A stretch of DNA of 64,000 bases from the NCBI GenBank assembly GCA_021234155.1, contig JAJEKV010000002.1:1208164-1272163 (forward strand). Direction: 5' to 3'. Shown piece by piece: positions 1 to 11,784 of this stretch; positions within the stretch are counted from its first letter, which is position 1; each line of letters opens with the position of its first letter. The translations under genes were made by a program, and so were the position numbers. The stretch is from Isoetes taiwanensis (Eukaryota; Streptophyta; Lycopodiopsida; Isoetales; Isoetaceae). Below the pieces are notes generated by a model. It was not told where the DNA came from. It saw nothing but the letters and a program-made list of their open reading frames with translations, and did no database searches.

Positions 1-1080
1 TCCATCCGCCCCTCCCCGTGCACTTTGCGTGGTGAGTCGAATCATGCTATGACATCACTATAGCCTTCCGGAGACGCAGACTCAAGGTACCACCTTCAAG
101 TCTACTCCAGGTTACATCTCCCCGGTCCGATGAGGCAGCCCGGGAAGTGTCCCCTTCGGATCGCAGTGCCGGTTCCATGTGTGAGCTAGAGAATACGTGC
201 GCATCATCGACCCTGGGATCCGCACCCAACCTACTCCCCCTAACTTTATCATCAAAGTGCGGAGATGCCCATACGGGTCACACCTCCGCACCCGTGGGAG
301 TGTCGAGACCCATACCCGCCCCTGGCGGACTCCTGCTCGGGCATGGCTCACCTGTAGGAGTCTCGAGCCTTTTATGTTCGTGCAAGACCCCACCCCCACT
401 TCACCTAAAAGTCCCTTCTCTCGGTGTTTGAGCAATTCCATAGCACCCACGGCTCAGTGGTCTCTTGTGCACAGGCCGCAGTACTGGGTACTAGGGAAAC
501 TACTAGGAGCATACTAAGAGCATAAGGCACGGAGGTCTCTACCCCCCTTTAATCCCTGTTTTATGGAAGGCTAACAGAGATACTACCCTAGATTCATCCA
601 TCCATACATAACAAAGCATAATCCATAATTGAAACATAATCCTAAGTATCAGAGAAGGGTTAATCCTAGACAAAGACAACCAGAGAAGACTGACTGAGGC
701 GCTAGCCCTAGAGATGTCAAGCTAGTCTATCCACTAACCCGAATTTCTGCTAGATCCATTATCATGTGGCATCTCCATCTTCAATCAACCTGGGCGCCCA
801 ACAGCTCCTCTCCTTGGAATCAATTTGGGGCAAATTGGGACTGGGATCCAATTTGATGCCCCAAGTTAGCATTCTCCCACTGGTCAATCGAATTTGGCCA
901 GGTGGCACCTTCCTAATTAATCAAATATACCCTAACTTAATTAACTTAATTGAGTTAATTAGATAATGCTTCCTTAATTATAGGTAATTAACCTTTAATG
1001 ACCACTTTATTAATTTAGCATAGCTAAATTAATCCCTTTTAGGTCAACCCCATAGGTTAACATACCCCATGGTGGCGTAT
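1..1080. other. No recognisable gene; AT-rich right half
   Basis: Short open frames exist on both strands but none resembles a protein family I know. A short direct repeat (291-310 and 351-369, core GGAGTSTCGAG, 60 bp apart) sits in the GC-rich left part, and 900-1080 is rich in AATTAA. It could be the decayed end of an LTR element, but no primer-binding site or TG...CA pair supports that. Confidence 0.4.
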
Positions 1081-1159
1081 TCATACTGCGTGACGTGTCA
1101 GTATATTTGTACGTATACCGTATAAATATGGAATGTCACACTTTCTTTGTAATGACCCT

Positions 1160-1560
1160 TCTGTGAAACAGGCCTTAGTGCCTTTGAAATGTAATGGTTG
1201 TGCCGACCCTATAACACAGGTCTTAGTGCCTTTTATAATATATGATGGCCTTGTGCCTTTCTGAAGTATTCTGGTATTATTTTCTGTTTTAATCAATTGG
1301 TTTTGTAATACCTTTTTATTATGATTTCAGTTTAATCCAGGCCATGTGCCTTTTGTTTAATCCAGGCCTTAGTGCCTTTAATTGTAATGGCCTTGTGCCG
1401 ACTGTAATCCAGGCCTTGTGCCTTCTGTAATCCAAGCCTTAGTGCCTTCTTTAATGTGGATGATGGTCTTGTGCCTTTCTGTAAATTTGTGGTTTTGTTA
1501 TACCTTGTGCCTTGTGTAAATTTGTGCCTTGTGTCTTTTTCTAATTCTGTTTTACCTTGG
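1160..1560. repeat. Degenerate tandem repeat with GTGCCTT core
   Basis: The motif CCTTAGTGCCTTT or CCTTGTGCCTTT recurs more than ten times at irregular 15-60 bp spacing. On the minus strand it leaves the frame open and gives recurring KGTRPS and KGTKA peptides, which is why open frames appear here. I treat it as a decayed minisatellite, not a gene. Confidence 0.7.
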
Positions 1561-1700
1561 AATTCATTCAACATTCGAGTACAAAATTGCATGGCTGAAG
1601 CATCAAAATGAGAATGCAAAATCTGAAACTTCTTTATATTCATAAAAGTACCTATCTGATTACCCTTTACACAATTGCTCTTTCCACTATTCCAACAACG

Positions 1701-4700
1701 TTAGGAAGCCTCTCTAGAATATCTTGTTCTTCTTTGGCACTTAGAGTGTAAACCACTCCCCTTAACAAAGCGTGCTTTGCTTGAACCAACCCCGACTTTG
1801 TTCTTTGCAACTTGAGTGACATAAACAATTGCTTTATTTCCTCTACAAAACTTGTAGCTGGATTTACAATTCACCAACTTCTCATAGTATGTCCCTTCTA
1901 TGACCTCATCCCCTTTCACAAACTTCTGCCCTTGCATATCTACAAAGTCTTCTAACACCAAGTACTTAGCTTTGGTACATAGAATAAGGTAGAATTTCAC
2001 ATTTTCATGATTGTTATTTGGAGCCACCACTGCAAAGACATCACCTATAGATACTTGCATGCTACATAAGTCAGCGCTACCAATATATGCTTCTTCTCCT
2101 TCATCATGTACTTCTTCTTCTTCAATAATAGCTTTGATGGGCTGTACCACAACTAATTCAAACATCTTAGTATATGATACATTGGGGCAAGATTCCCAAT
2201 TCAAATCTAAACAATATGTGCAAAAGCAAGAGAGGTTTCTGACCTGTAAATGTGTCATGTGATTTGAACACCCATGGAAACAATGAAGGTTTCTAGATCC
2301 TTCAATGGGGACGTTAACTTCCCAATCGATTTTTCTGTCCACTTGTCCTGTTTCAACATCCCAAAAGTTCTACTTACAGTTTAAATCTTCTTTTTATATG
2401 TTGTGGGTGTTTTGTTGACATGTCTTTGCTTTAGCCATTCCACCACCTCGTGTGCATTGGTCATCTTGCCGCCCTTCAACCGTGCTTGCTCTCTCAAAGC
2501 CCTCTTTATTAATGCTCCTCGCACCATCATGTTCTCCTTCCCATGGCGAGCACCAAAAGTTCCACATCATGTCTAATCCTGTTAAAGATTTGAATCTAGC
2601 ATCAAAGTAAAATGATTTTTCACCTTTGAATTGTGAGGCTGCACCATCTGAGAAGACATAATGCTTCTTCAAAGTGATTTCCTTCTCTTGCATCCAATGA
2701 TTGTGTAAGAGAAAGCAATGCTGCACAAACAAAGAATCATGTTTTCTGTCATCAGATATATAAAAATGTTCTTCCTTGATCATTTCTTGTGTCTCAGGAT
2801 CCCTTCTATATGTGAGGTGCACAAGAATAGTGATCTGCTCATTATGCCAATGCTTGGACTGGACTTCGTTCTGCTCCTTGAAAGAGTAATTCTCTGCAAA
2901 GTCAACCACTGATACAATAGTATCATCAGCAAACATGTTCAGTAGTTGTCTAAATATGGCTTGCTACCATTTATACCTGAAATTATGTGTCACAAACTCC
3001 TTTGCTTTAGATCTGAAGGTTTCCATCAAAACATTGGGTGAAGTCTGTAAATATTGATGCTCAATTCTTTTTTTGGGTTTGCCATTTTTATCCTTACCAA
3101 TTTCAATGTAGTCTATGTTCTCGCAAGTGATTTTTGAGGTACTGTCCTTTGTTTCTTCTTTTGGACACCTTTCCATTTTGTCCACACCACATTTGCTGCA
3201 GGTTCCTGACAAGCATGCTTCATTGTGCCACTCCTCACCTTCATGCTTTGGGCAAACCATGCTTCTCCACATGTCACTGTTAGACTGCCAAACATGTCTT
3301 GCTGCATTGCACCCTACTTGGCTTGTCGTGTGGTCACATATCTTGCACTCACAGGTGCAATCTGCACCGTGCACCATGGACTTTTTCGTCATGTTCTTCA
3401 CCCCTTCCCTCAGCATTGACATCCTCTCATGATAGATGCAACAACAGGTATTGAATTCAGATAGCTTTACAACAAAGTAAGGCTTTAATTTCTTGAAGGC
3501 TTTCTGCTTAATTTGAACATCTGGATTGTCTTGCTTGAAACTAGTGAAGAATTCTGTCTGGAGAATAAGAATAGAAAACTACTTAGTAAATGCTACTAGA
3601 AAAAACAACTGCTAATGAATAGCAACTTAGAACTAATTACTGATTCCATTAGCATTACAACATAACCCTTAGCAAACCAAACCACTAACCAGTGCTAGGA
3701 CATTGAGATGGAAGTATTGCTAATCTGTAGTGGTAGGTGGTGCTTCACTAACTACAGATTAAGTTTAGTGCTAACATTGACAAAATTACTAACAGTGGAA
3801 CAACATTAACGAAATTAGTAATATTAGCACTGTCATTTACAAAATCACTAACAGTGGCACTAACATCAACACAATTACTAAACGTGGCACCAACATTATA
3901 AAGGTGAGAAACCTTAGCACTATATCAAAAAATGATCCATTATCAACCATCAATAGCACTAAGACTTGCTACCACGAGAAGAACGTGCAGAGTAATTCCA
4001 TTAGCAGATTATATTAGAATCAATACTTCAAAACTTATAAAAAATATTAGTATTAGTAAACGTGAAAAAGACTTAGTAAAAAACTGATCTACAGATAGTA
4101 TACCTAGCTCACATCAAGGTAATGTGTTGGATGCTTAGGATGTTTTCCTCTACCAGATCTGACGTCCTTGAAGTTAGGCGAAACACTGGTGTAGTTTGTT
4201 CAATAATCCACAACTTTTCAATCACTTATTGGCTCAGGGAATCCTTTCTCTTCTTCCTTCCCCCAAGAGCCCACAATGCGTTTTTATTACTAATTGCAAC
4301 ACGGTGCTTCTTAGCTCTGGAACAATTCCTTGGATGAATTTCTAAAGCCTTGGCAGCTAATCTTTTGCTGCCATGCCTGACCTTCCCAAGTGCCATGACT
4401 AATGCTGCTCTTTTTGCTGCTAATTTGTCATTGGACTCCACTCCTTTCACATGCTGTATGGTTTCTTGGATGCTACCGACAATTTCACTGTGAACAATCT
4501 TTTCCTTATCAGACATTGCAACCTGCATAACTTTGTTGTTCTCCACTAGATGCCATACTTCTTTCTTCTAGTCTGTAGACATCGAACCTCTCAAATCCAA
4601 AAACGTTTTCGTGATTAAGGAGGCTGCATGTTGCAATTGCTTTTTTGAGTGCTCAATACTCCAATCTAAGTTTTCATTTGACAATTGTTGCCTCATCTTG

Positions 4701-4780
4701 CTTGCTCTTTGCCGTTGCTCGCCATTTCCGCCTCCTGTCTTCGTCATTAGTCATTGGATCACAAGAAGCCTGAACAAAAA
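1701..4780 (-). pseudogene. Degenerate transposase-like gene (DGAASQFK family), element A
   Basis: Several minus-strand blocks read in order as one long protein. The first (about 4780-4220) has a coiled, basic N-terminus with RAALVMALGKVRHGSKRLA and a following RSGRGKHPKHPTHY stretch. Next comes a Cys-rich part (3422-2964: CTCECKICDH, CSKCGVDKMERC). The core (2936-2394) has VVDFAENYSF, then FSDGAASQFKGEKSFYF and WNFWCSPWEGEHDG. The tail (2342-1701) has NLSCFCTYCLD. The spaced D / D / E-D positions suggest a DDE-type nuclease; this is inference. I know similar proteins from animals, algae and seed-free plants as uncharacterised, transposon-like genes. A frameshift near 2550 is clear: the expected continuation (ALIKRALREQARLKGGKM, then HEVVEWLKQRH) lies in another frame. 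An intron-like gap (3580-4130) holds a minisatellite, and stops occur in the N-terminal part. No terminal repeats were found. Confidence 0.65.
3770..3900. repeat. 30-bp minisatellite, about 4-5 units
   Basis: Units of about 30 bp, such as CTAACATTGACAAAATTACT followed by AACAGTGG, repeat four to five times with substitutions. The tract lies in the non-coding gap between the N-terminal and Cys-rich blocks of element A and is probably intronic. Confidence 0.7.
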
Positions 4781-4961
4781 ATGGATGGAAAGAAAGAAAC
4801 GAGATCTCTCTCCCTCGAGAAGGGGGAAATCAACCACCCCCCGATATTCTCGTTAATTTTGAATTTTCCTTTTTCCATAATACTAAAAAATAGTGCTAAT
4901 TTGGGTGGACAAAAGGACACTAAAAATGAGACACCGTAACATGCGAGGACCCAGTATATAA

Positions 4962-5742
4962 TCATACTCCTTGTGCCACCTTGAGGCGTTTAATGGCCTC
5001 ATCACAATCAACATGTTCTGAAACACCGGGGTGATCATCAACAGATATCAAGTTATCATGCCATCGAATAGAACGAAAAGGGATAGCCTCGTGAGATGAC
5101 ATAACCGACTTCTTCCTCACGCCTTCTTCCAATTGACTGTTGCCATGACTTTTAGCGATCAAGATTAGATTAGGACCATCAGCCATAACAACCCGTAAAC
5201 ATGAGAAGCGTAAGCAAATGCGGGGAGTGGTAGGAACTATAGCTTGAGTTGGATTTGGTGCTAAGGGCGACACCATTGGAACTATGCGTCAGAGCATCTT
5301 TATAGCCGAGGAATGCAAGACAACCGGGCAAAGGTTGATCATGAATAGATGAAGAAATAAACTTGAGGAGCTTGAACCCGAGAAGAATGTTGAACAGATG
5401 CCCGAGATGCACGAGCACCTCGGCGAAAGCTAGCAAAGGCCTCCTTATCGTAGAAACAAACGGGCTAATTCGACCATTCAGAAGCTTAAGATCCAACTTC
5501 TTATACCAAGGCCGCTCTTCACAACTACACAATCGACAAAGGCGAGTCCACGGGCATAGAAACACACAAATCCTTGGACCATTCATGATGGAGTGTGAGA
5601 TATGAACCCCAAGTCCTGTTGCAATTGCAACTAGAAATTGATGAGCCATTAGATCAGGAGGAAGATTAGATAACGAGAACCAGCAGGGCATCTTTAATGC
5701 ACGAACCGTATCTAGTATAAAGCCGAGAGTATCTTCGCACAT
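4962..5742 (-). pseudogene. LINE ORF1-like (DUF4283-type) remnant
   Basis: A 187-residue open frame (5742-5179) contains WFSLSNLPPDLMAHQFLVAI, then GLGVHISHSIMNGPRICV. This matches the layout of the RNA-binding ORF1 domain of plant L1-type LINEs (a 'W..L..LPP.....L..IA.GLG' block followed by an ARICV-like strand). The region where the family has a CCHC knuckle (LLAFAEVLVHLGHLFN) lacks the cysteines and seems shifted or mutated. The 104-residue frame at 5276-4962 may continue it. No reverse transcriptase follows nearby, so this is a fragment. Confidence 0.5.
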
Positions 5743-5749
5743 TATATAT

Positions 5750-6300
5750 TCCCCACCAAGTGGATCAATCCTCTTGATACCAAAGAGTCACCGCATCACT
5801 ACTTTCAAACATAATGAGAACAAAGTTTTTGCCAACTTGATGGATTTGGAAAGGAGGAAAGGCGTCGCCGCCTGCTCGCCGAGACAACCAAACACGGAAC
5901 CGTGAAAAAATCTAAATAGCCATCAGTAAAAAACCCAAGAACTGCACAAGAAGATAGGTTCTCAGCACATTTAATATGAAACAAGATTGCGTATTAAACG
6001 GGAGCAAATCATTGAAACGAGAGCAAAAGGAATATTCCTCAAAGATTCCCTTTTTTTTTACAAAAAAAGGGGTAAAACGAGGTTAAAACAAAAAGATGCA
6101 TGAAATTCTATTTTGACCCCCCCCCCCCAAATGACTAATTTTTTTTTTTTTGCAAAAAGAATTGACTTTTTAAAGTGTCACTTTTCTTTAGCAAATAGAA
6201 TGTTCTTCAAGTATGTTTAAAGAGAGAAACTCTAATTTCGTAGGGATAAAATATTTAACAAAAATTGAAGTAAGTCTCAGAATCCAAACTGTAGTATTCT
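5750..6300. other. Non-coding, homopolymer-rich
   Basis: Contains T9 and A7 tracts near 6050-6068, a C-run at about 6117-6128 and a T-run at about 6139-6150. No coding homology was seen. It separates the LINE remnant from the 3' end of the DUF7869-type gene. Confidence 0.5.
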
Positions 6301-9300
6301 CAAAATTTGAAGATAGAATCTTCATATTCACATGCAAAATTTACGCTCTTTTCTAAGACTCGGTTATGTGCAAAGTGTGAGGAGGATGAGAGAGGGATCC
6401 AGGCGTCTTCATATTCATTTATGCCATCGTCATCACCTTCACTTCTTTCACTTGTCATCCGAGGAAGTGCTTGAGTTATCTTCCTCATCACTATCAACGC
6501 AGACGGTGAAGCATTGTCACCCACCTTCTTCATCATCTTCTTCGTAATTACAAGCTTTTTTAAGCAAATTGATAGTCTTAGGCGTAGACGATTGTCAGAT
6601 TTCAATTTAAAAATCATAGCACAAAATAGTCACGCCATTAAGGTTATTTCGTCCCTACAACCCACCTTCTTGGACTTTCTCCTTTCCTTGGCTTCTCATT
6701 TCTAACTCATATCTACCTTCAAAAGCATTTTCTCGAAGGTGTTGCAAGCCAATGAATCTTGAGTTTAGTGACTCGGCCTTCCTCCTTGATCAGGTCAAGC
6801 ACTTTTACTATCCAGCGGTCCGCCCGGTTCCTTTGTCATCCTCCTCGGTCCTAAGAGCAATTAGCATACCTTTGGTAATTTCTGTGATATTACCTTGAGG
6901 CTCATTCATAGTCTTTGGTCCGAGGGTATGACTCGGTCCTCCTGGCCCTTCTACTCTCTGCAAATGTAGCCTTTGCTTGGACTCCTCACGCTTTGGGGGT
7001 TGATGGAAGGTGTTAGGCCATTGAAATGGTTCTTGCAACTGTCTTAGAGCTATATTTTGTACAACAATTTTACGCTCGAGAAAGAAATTACTCCACCACA
7101 TCCGATCTTCTTCTAAGAAGTACTTAAAGCCTCGAGGAAATTCCATTTTCAATGGCTTTTAAGGATGACTCACGGTGCACTTTTTTCCTTGGACTCCTTA
7201 GGATTTTTGAGAGGAAGTTGTTCAAAGCTCTATGAAGGAAGATCCGAATATATTTACAGGCGTAATCCCTCCGGTGGACTCCAACCTTAGTTGTGGTATA
7301 CTTCTTCCCTGTAAGAAGCTTTGGCCATCCTTCAAGTAGAACTTGATATGATGATCCAAAGGTGAGATCATTCAACTTGTTCACCCTTTGTTCTCTGTTT
7401 GAACGTTGAGAGAAAACAAACTCTCTAAAATCAGCGATCTCTTTAAGAAGATCGACCCTTCGGAGTAGGAGTGTAAGAATCTTCAATAATTTGAACTAAA
7501 GAAGGAAGACGGAAAGCCTTCTTCCTTTCTAAGGCGCATGAAAATCTCTTTGAACATTTGGTCAATCTTGATCATGAGTGTGGCCTACAAGTAAGAAACC
7601 GAGCTTCACTTTTCTAAAGATCCCTAGCTCCACTAACATGGCACAGTACGCAAAGAGTGTTTGATTCTTGTTCTCCCTTGTAGTATTGTCAAGTTGCAGA
7701 TAAAGCACTGGTGGTAATTGCTCTTGCTCGCACAGGACCTTGTTAAGAATTGTAATTGTGAGGTTCGTCACCATGCAAGTTTGGATACGTCCAAAAAATA
7801 CTTTGCACTTTAGACTTCCTTTTGAAGACCATAGCTCCTACAAGGTGGACCTTAACAAAACATTCCTCCGCACATCCTTAGGAATGTTCAAGAAATGTGG
7901 TAGAGTTGTTTTTTGTCCATTCCATCAATCACAAATACATGTATTGCAGTGGGCGTTCAAGAGCTTTTTTCTATGCTTGGCAAGCTTTCTTCTCTCTGTT
8001 GCTTGTTGTTCCACGATGTCCGGCAAGGTTCTCGCTGCACAATATCGTAGAAGAAATCAGTCAAAACATTTTCTCTCAAACAAGTGAGATTGGAGAACAT
8101 GAGCTTTACTTCTTTCGACCTCTGTCTTTGCAGTTTCTCGTTGACTCTTTAATTCTGCACACCTCGAGCAAACAGACATTCTATGTTTTCTAGGAATTTT
8201 CACAAGACCGAATTCACTTTTCCACAGTCTGGTGAAGTGTGAGTAAGAGATGTGTCAAGTCGAGTGCAAGTCTCTTTGTACTCATTAAAAACATCTTTTT
8301 GGTGATGTTATCGCTAAATGATACATGTTGTCATTAGGTAGCTTCTCACATGTTTCTCTAAAATATTTCTCCATCCATGACACAGCAGCAAGGGCATGCA
8401 TGGTTACAACTCTTCTTGGCCCACAATGATCATCGATTGCTGGATTTTTGTCCAGTCTTTTGTGTATTCTAGACATTCTGGTGGACCCTAAACGGTGGAC
8501 AACCATAAAGCATTCGGCAAACTGCTTGACGGTTAATGTAGTGCAAAAGAAGGTGTTATGCGGTCTGGTCTTACATGATAAGCTAAGTAGGCATTCAGTG
8601 CGCCAATGTCATGGAATCAGAAGTTGTCTCTAACCGCTTTCGTAATTTAGCCATATTAAATCTGTTGATGCAACCCAGCATTTAGTTCTCAAAAGTCTCC
8701 TCATTTTGTGTTCATCCATAAGATTTCTTCTTCTTCAGGAGCACCGCCCTCAAACCAAAATCCACCTTGAATTTCTTTGAAGATTGGCTTGAGAACATGT
8801 AATCTCTTTGTTCCTCGTTGGTGTCTTCATCTTCTGATGAAACTTCTACTCTGGGGGTGACTTCCTCTGTCCTGAGTGGTGTGTGTTTGTAGAAAAGCAG
8901 ACCACGTGAAGTTGTTCCCGGAATAGGGCGGGGTGCAAGTGTTAAAAAAGGATGGTGATGGCCCATAAGAGGTTGTGGCATCAATTTGTTCTTGACCATC
9001 TTGAAAAGGAGTTCTTGCAACATCTCCTTTAGAAGCGGACTGGAATTCTGCAAATCCATGTGTCACAAAATCGTTGTTGTGTGAAGAGGAGTGCATCTTT
9101 GAGCGTCGTCCTCATTTGTAGTGAAGTCCCCGTGAGAGAAATTGTAGTGAATCTCACAGTCTTCGTGTTTTTCTGTGTTCCTTGTGTTTTTACCTAAGAG
9201 GCGAAACTACAAAAGGGGGAGTAGCTTGTTCTTGAGCACCCTTTGTTGTGGAGCTTCTGTGGGGTCCCGGATGGAACAAAGGGTGGTGGCAACCCTCGCC

Positions 9301-9664
9301 CGAACTGGTGGTGATTCTTTGGAAGGAGATGCGGTGTCTTTCTCTGAGGACTTGGTGGCAGTTGGAAGGGTGGTGGAAGTCTGTTATGTCTTTGGACTCG
9401 GTGTGTCTTGAAAGCAACAAACGATGAAGCAGAGGTAGAGTCTGGAGAATGACGGTCTTCACTAGAAATGACGTTGTTCCCCAAGCGTGTCCTCCGGAAC
9501 CGACGAAGCTTGAGGACAACAAAAGGTGGTGGAAGCTTGTTCAAGCGGTTGCTCATCTTGACAACTGCAAAATAGTAAAGAGATTTTGAGAAACTTTCAG
9601 AATGAGCTTTTCTTATTCCCATACATAATAATAAGTACAAGTAGAAGTTCCAAAGACTAATCAA
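6300..9664 (-). pseudogene. DUF7869-type transposase-like gene, degenerate
   Basis: Minus-strand blocks in order give a protein of the family I believe Pfam calls DUF7869, found in mobile-element-like genes of plants, oomycetes and algae. The N-terminus (9664-9194) has the repeated motif LPPPF. It is followed by a Ser/Gln-rich part (9096-8712). A block at 8506-8285 has AVSWMEKYFRETCEKLP. At 8215-8140 lies KIPRKHRMSVCSRCAELK, a CxxC finger followed by a charged helix. The core has VHLVGAMVFKRKSKVQ near 7850, then LYLQLDNTTRENKNQ and LVELGIFRKVKLGFLLVGHT at 7720-7562, with DQDIDQMF next. These are the family's most conserved D- and H-containing segments. The C-terminus (7486-6300) is partly readable and acidic (EGDDDGINEYEDAWIP). 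Several stops and a frameshift near 7770 show it is dead. It is divergent from the ParB-methyltransferase gene, with about 700 bp between them. Confidence 0.7.
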
Positions 9665-9931
9665 GTGAAAGTCAAAATAAAAGCTGGCTTAATAATCAAG
9701 AGTAGGGATAGTAAAAGTCGAACGCATTCCTCACATAGAAAAAAGAAGCGAAAATGATACCTTTAAACGGAAATTTGGCCTTTTTTCGCGAAATTCCAAA
9801 TCACGAGCTCAAGTCGCCAGCGCCAGCGCCTTCGAATTATAATATTCAGAGACTGTATTCCGATTTACATAGAGAGAACATGGACAGGTCAGTAAGAATG
9901 TACAACGTACAATCATTTGTATGTCTGTTTC

Positions 9932-10146
9932 TTATTCCCGAATACACTTTTGCTTTCACTTTCGGCTTAAAGTGTATTCCGAATACACTTTGGCCGGTCG
10001 GGCGAAAGTGTATTCCGAATACACTCGCCATACACTCTCGTATGATAGTGTATTCCTCTTTAATACTTCACTTTCGAAAGGCCAAAGTGTATTCGAATAC
10101 ACTCTCTCGCCGAAGTGAAGGCGATAGTGTATTCCGGAATACACTT
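9932..10146. promoter_or_regulatory. Array of six palindromes, about 40-bp spacing (upstream, copy 1)
   Basis: Six copies of a palindrome built on TATTC/GAATA occur with centres near 9938, 9980, 10016, 10058, 10095 and 10136, a spacing of 36-42 bp. The centre varies: TATTC-CC-GAATA, TATTC-C-GAATA (twice), one imperfect copy, TATTCGAATA and TATTC-CG-GAATA. Two are exact: AGTGTATTCGAATACACT (10086-10103) and AGTGTATTCCGGAATACACT (10126-10145). The DNA between them is itself partly self-complementary (CACTTT...AAAGTG). The array lies between the divergent DUF7869 and methyltransferase genes, where a shared promoter or 5' intron would be. Its role is unknown; a protein-binding array is inference. 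Confidence 0.85.
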
Positions 10147-11721
10147 TCGTGTTTTTAGGTTTTAAGAGGTTACTTTTCCATGCGATTTTTAGTTAATCTA
10201 GGCGTTTTTGCTGCATTTAAAGCTTGTTTAGACCAGTTTTTTTGTCAAGATTGCAGTGCTTTTTTGGCATTTTTGTCCTCTTTTGCTCTCTTTTTCCCTT
10301 TTTGCAAGACATTTTGTATTCTGGAATAGTTTTTGGCTACTGTTTTCTCTAACAAGGTCGTGTTTACAAACAATTTGCACAGACAAGACAACAGCAAGAA
10401 ACAACAGAAAAGGCCCCTTAAAGTCGTACAAAACCGCACCTGAGAGAAGGCTTGAGGAGTCACCGCCTACTATCTACGAAAAACTTCCGTGACTCAATGG
10501 TTCTTTACAAGGGTACTTGAAAAAGTAAAGCACTCGACTTTTCTACATATGGTTCGGAGCCCCTCGAACCAAAAGGTGCGATGACAGAATTTGTGCCGCA
10601 TGGGCACCATCCGAAGAAAACGATGAGGTAGGGGGGAGTCCTGGTGGAGGGGAGACTTTCTTTTCGCACATCCCAAGGCTTTATTCATGTTGATGAATCA
10701 TACCTTAGAGTGGTGAAAGTAAATCCACATCCTCTTTACAAAGTATGTTTCTCACTACGAACAAGAAGTCGCCTGTTTTATCATTAACTACGCTCGAATA
10801 ACGAAGCGGGACTTCCCCAAAGCCGAAGTCGAACAAGGGGAAGATAACCCGGATAGCCCGGCGGTGGCATCACCATCCGGGAGTCCATCGAAGTCCGAAG
10901 AAAGGCCACGGTCACCACCACCAAAGCGGCAAAGGCAAACCGCTTGCGCTAAAGAGCCTAAAAAAACAAACGGCTTTGATTGCAAAAGAAGATGCTCCTG
11001 AGGCACAAAAGAAGAAGAAGGGGAAAGGCAAAGCACCTGGTGTTGCTATCAAAGAAAAAAAAGTTGATAAAACATCTGAAAAAATGGAGGAGATAAACCT
11101 GCACAAGTTTGTGCAAGGTGTTATTTATTTGCCGATCCACTTGTATGAAGCTTACCAAAAAATGAAGTCGGGTGAAAAGGCCACCAGGGTTACATAAAAT
11201 TCTACGCCGATCAAATTGAGGAACACGAAGACGTAATAAGGAGCAATCCAAATGCTCATGTGGCCCCAATGGTTGTCCTTGTTGACGGGGGAGCGGTGCA
11301 AAACCCCCCGAACTATGACCAAAACGCAGAGACCTACACTCACTACGTCTTGGGAGGCAATCACAGCTTCAAGGCAAGAAGGCAACTTTACAAAGAGAAG
11401 AAGAACCCGAGGTACCTCTCCGTCCTCTGCGCTGTCTACTGTGGTCTTACCGATGAAGAAGCGAAAATCGTTGCCAACACCCACAATGCTGACAACGAAT
11501 ATAAACTAAAGATGAGCTTCGTCGACAAGATCCGGTTCATGCACAGGGAGTACGTAATTTTCAAGGAAAAGTACGGTGAGGACCTGAAGAAGCCAGCGTT
11601 TTCCTTGGAGCTTAAGGAGGCGTGTGCCATTGAATGCTGCCTAAAATATGACGAGGCCAATAAAAGGCAGTCTCTTATTGGCCACGATAACTGGTTTCAA
11701 TTAGCTTTTAGAGATGGCAAG

Positions 11722-11784
11722 GTAAGCACAAAACGTATTCCAGAATAACAAATCAACTATCTCACGTGAAATCTTTTTGAACAG
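11722..11784 (+). other. 63-nt intron with one palindrome (copy 1)
   Basis: GTAAGC at the 5' end and GAACAG at the 3' end bracket 63 nt between exons ending FRDGK and starting IWELQDEIF. Its centre carries CGTATTCCAGAATAAC (11734-11749). The same intron in copy 2 carries GCATTCTGGAATAG, in the minus-strand reading. Confidence 0.8.

Noticed and set aside
1-560. LTR of a retrotransposon at the window start
   Set aside because: GC-rich sequence with a short direct repeat, but no primer-binding site, no TG...CA pair and no coding region to support it.
9754-10158. Open frames across the palindrome array
   Set aside because: Their peptides (repeated VYSEYTL and similar) simply translate the palindromes in several frames on both strands.
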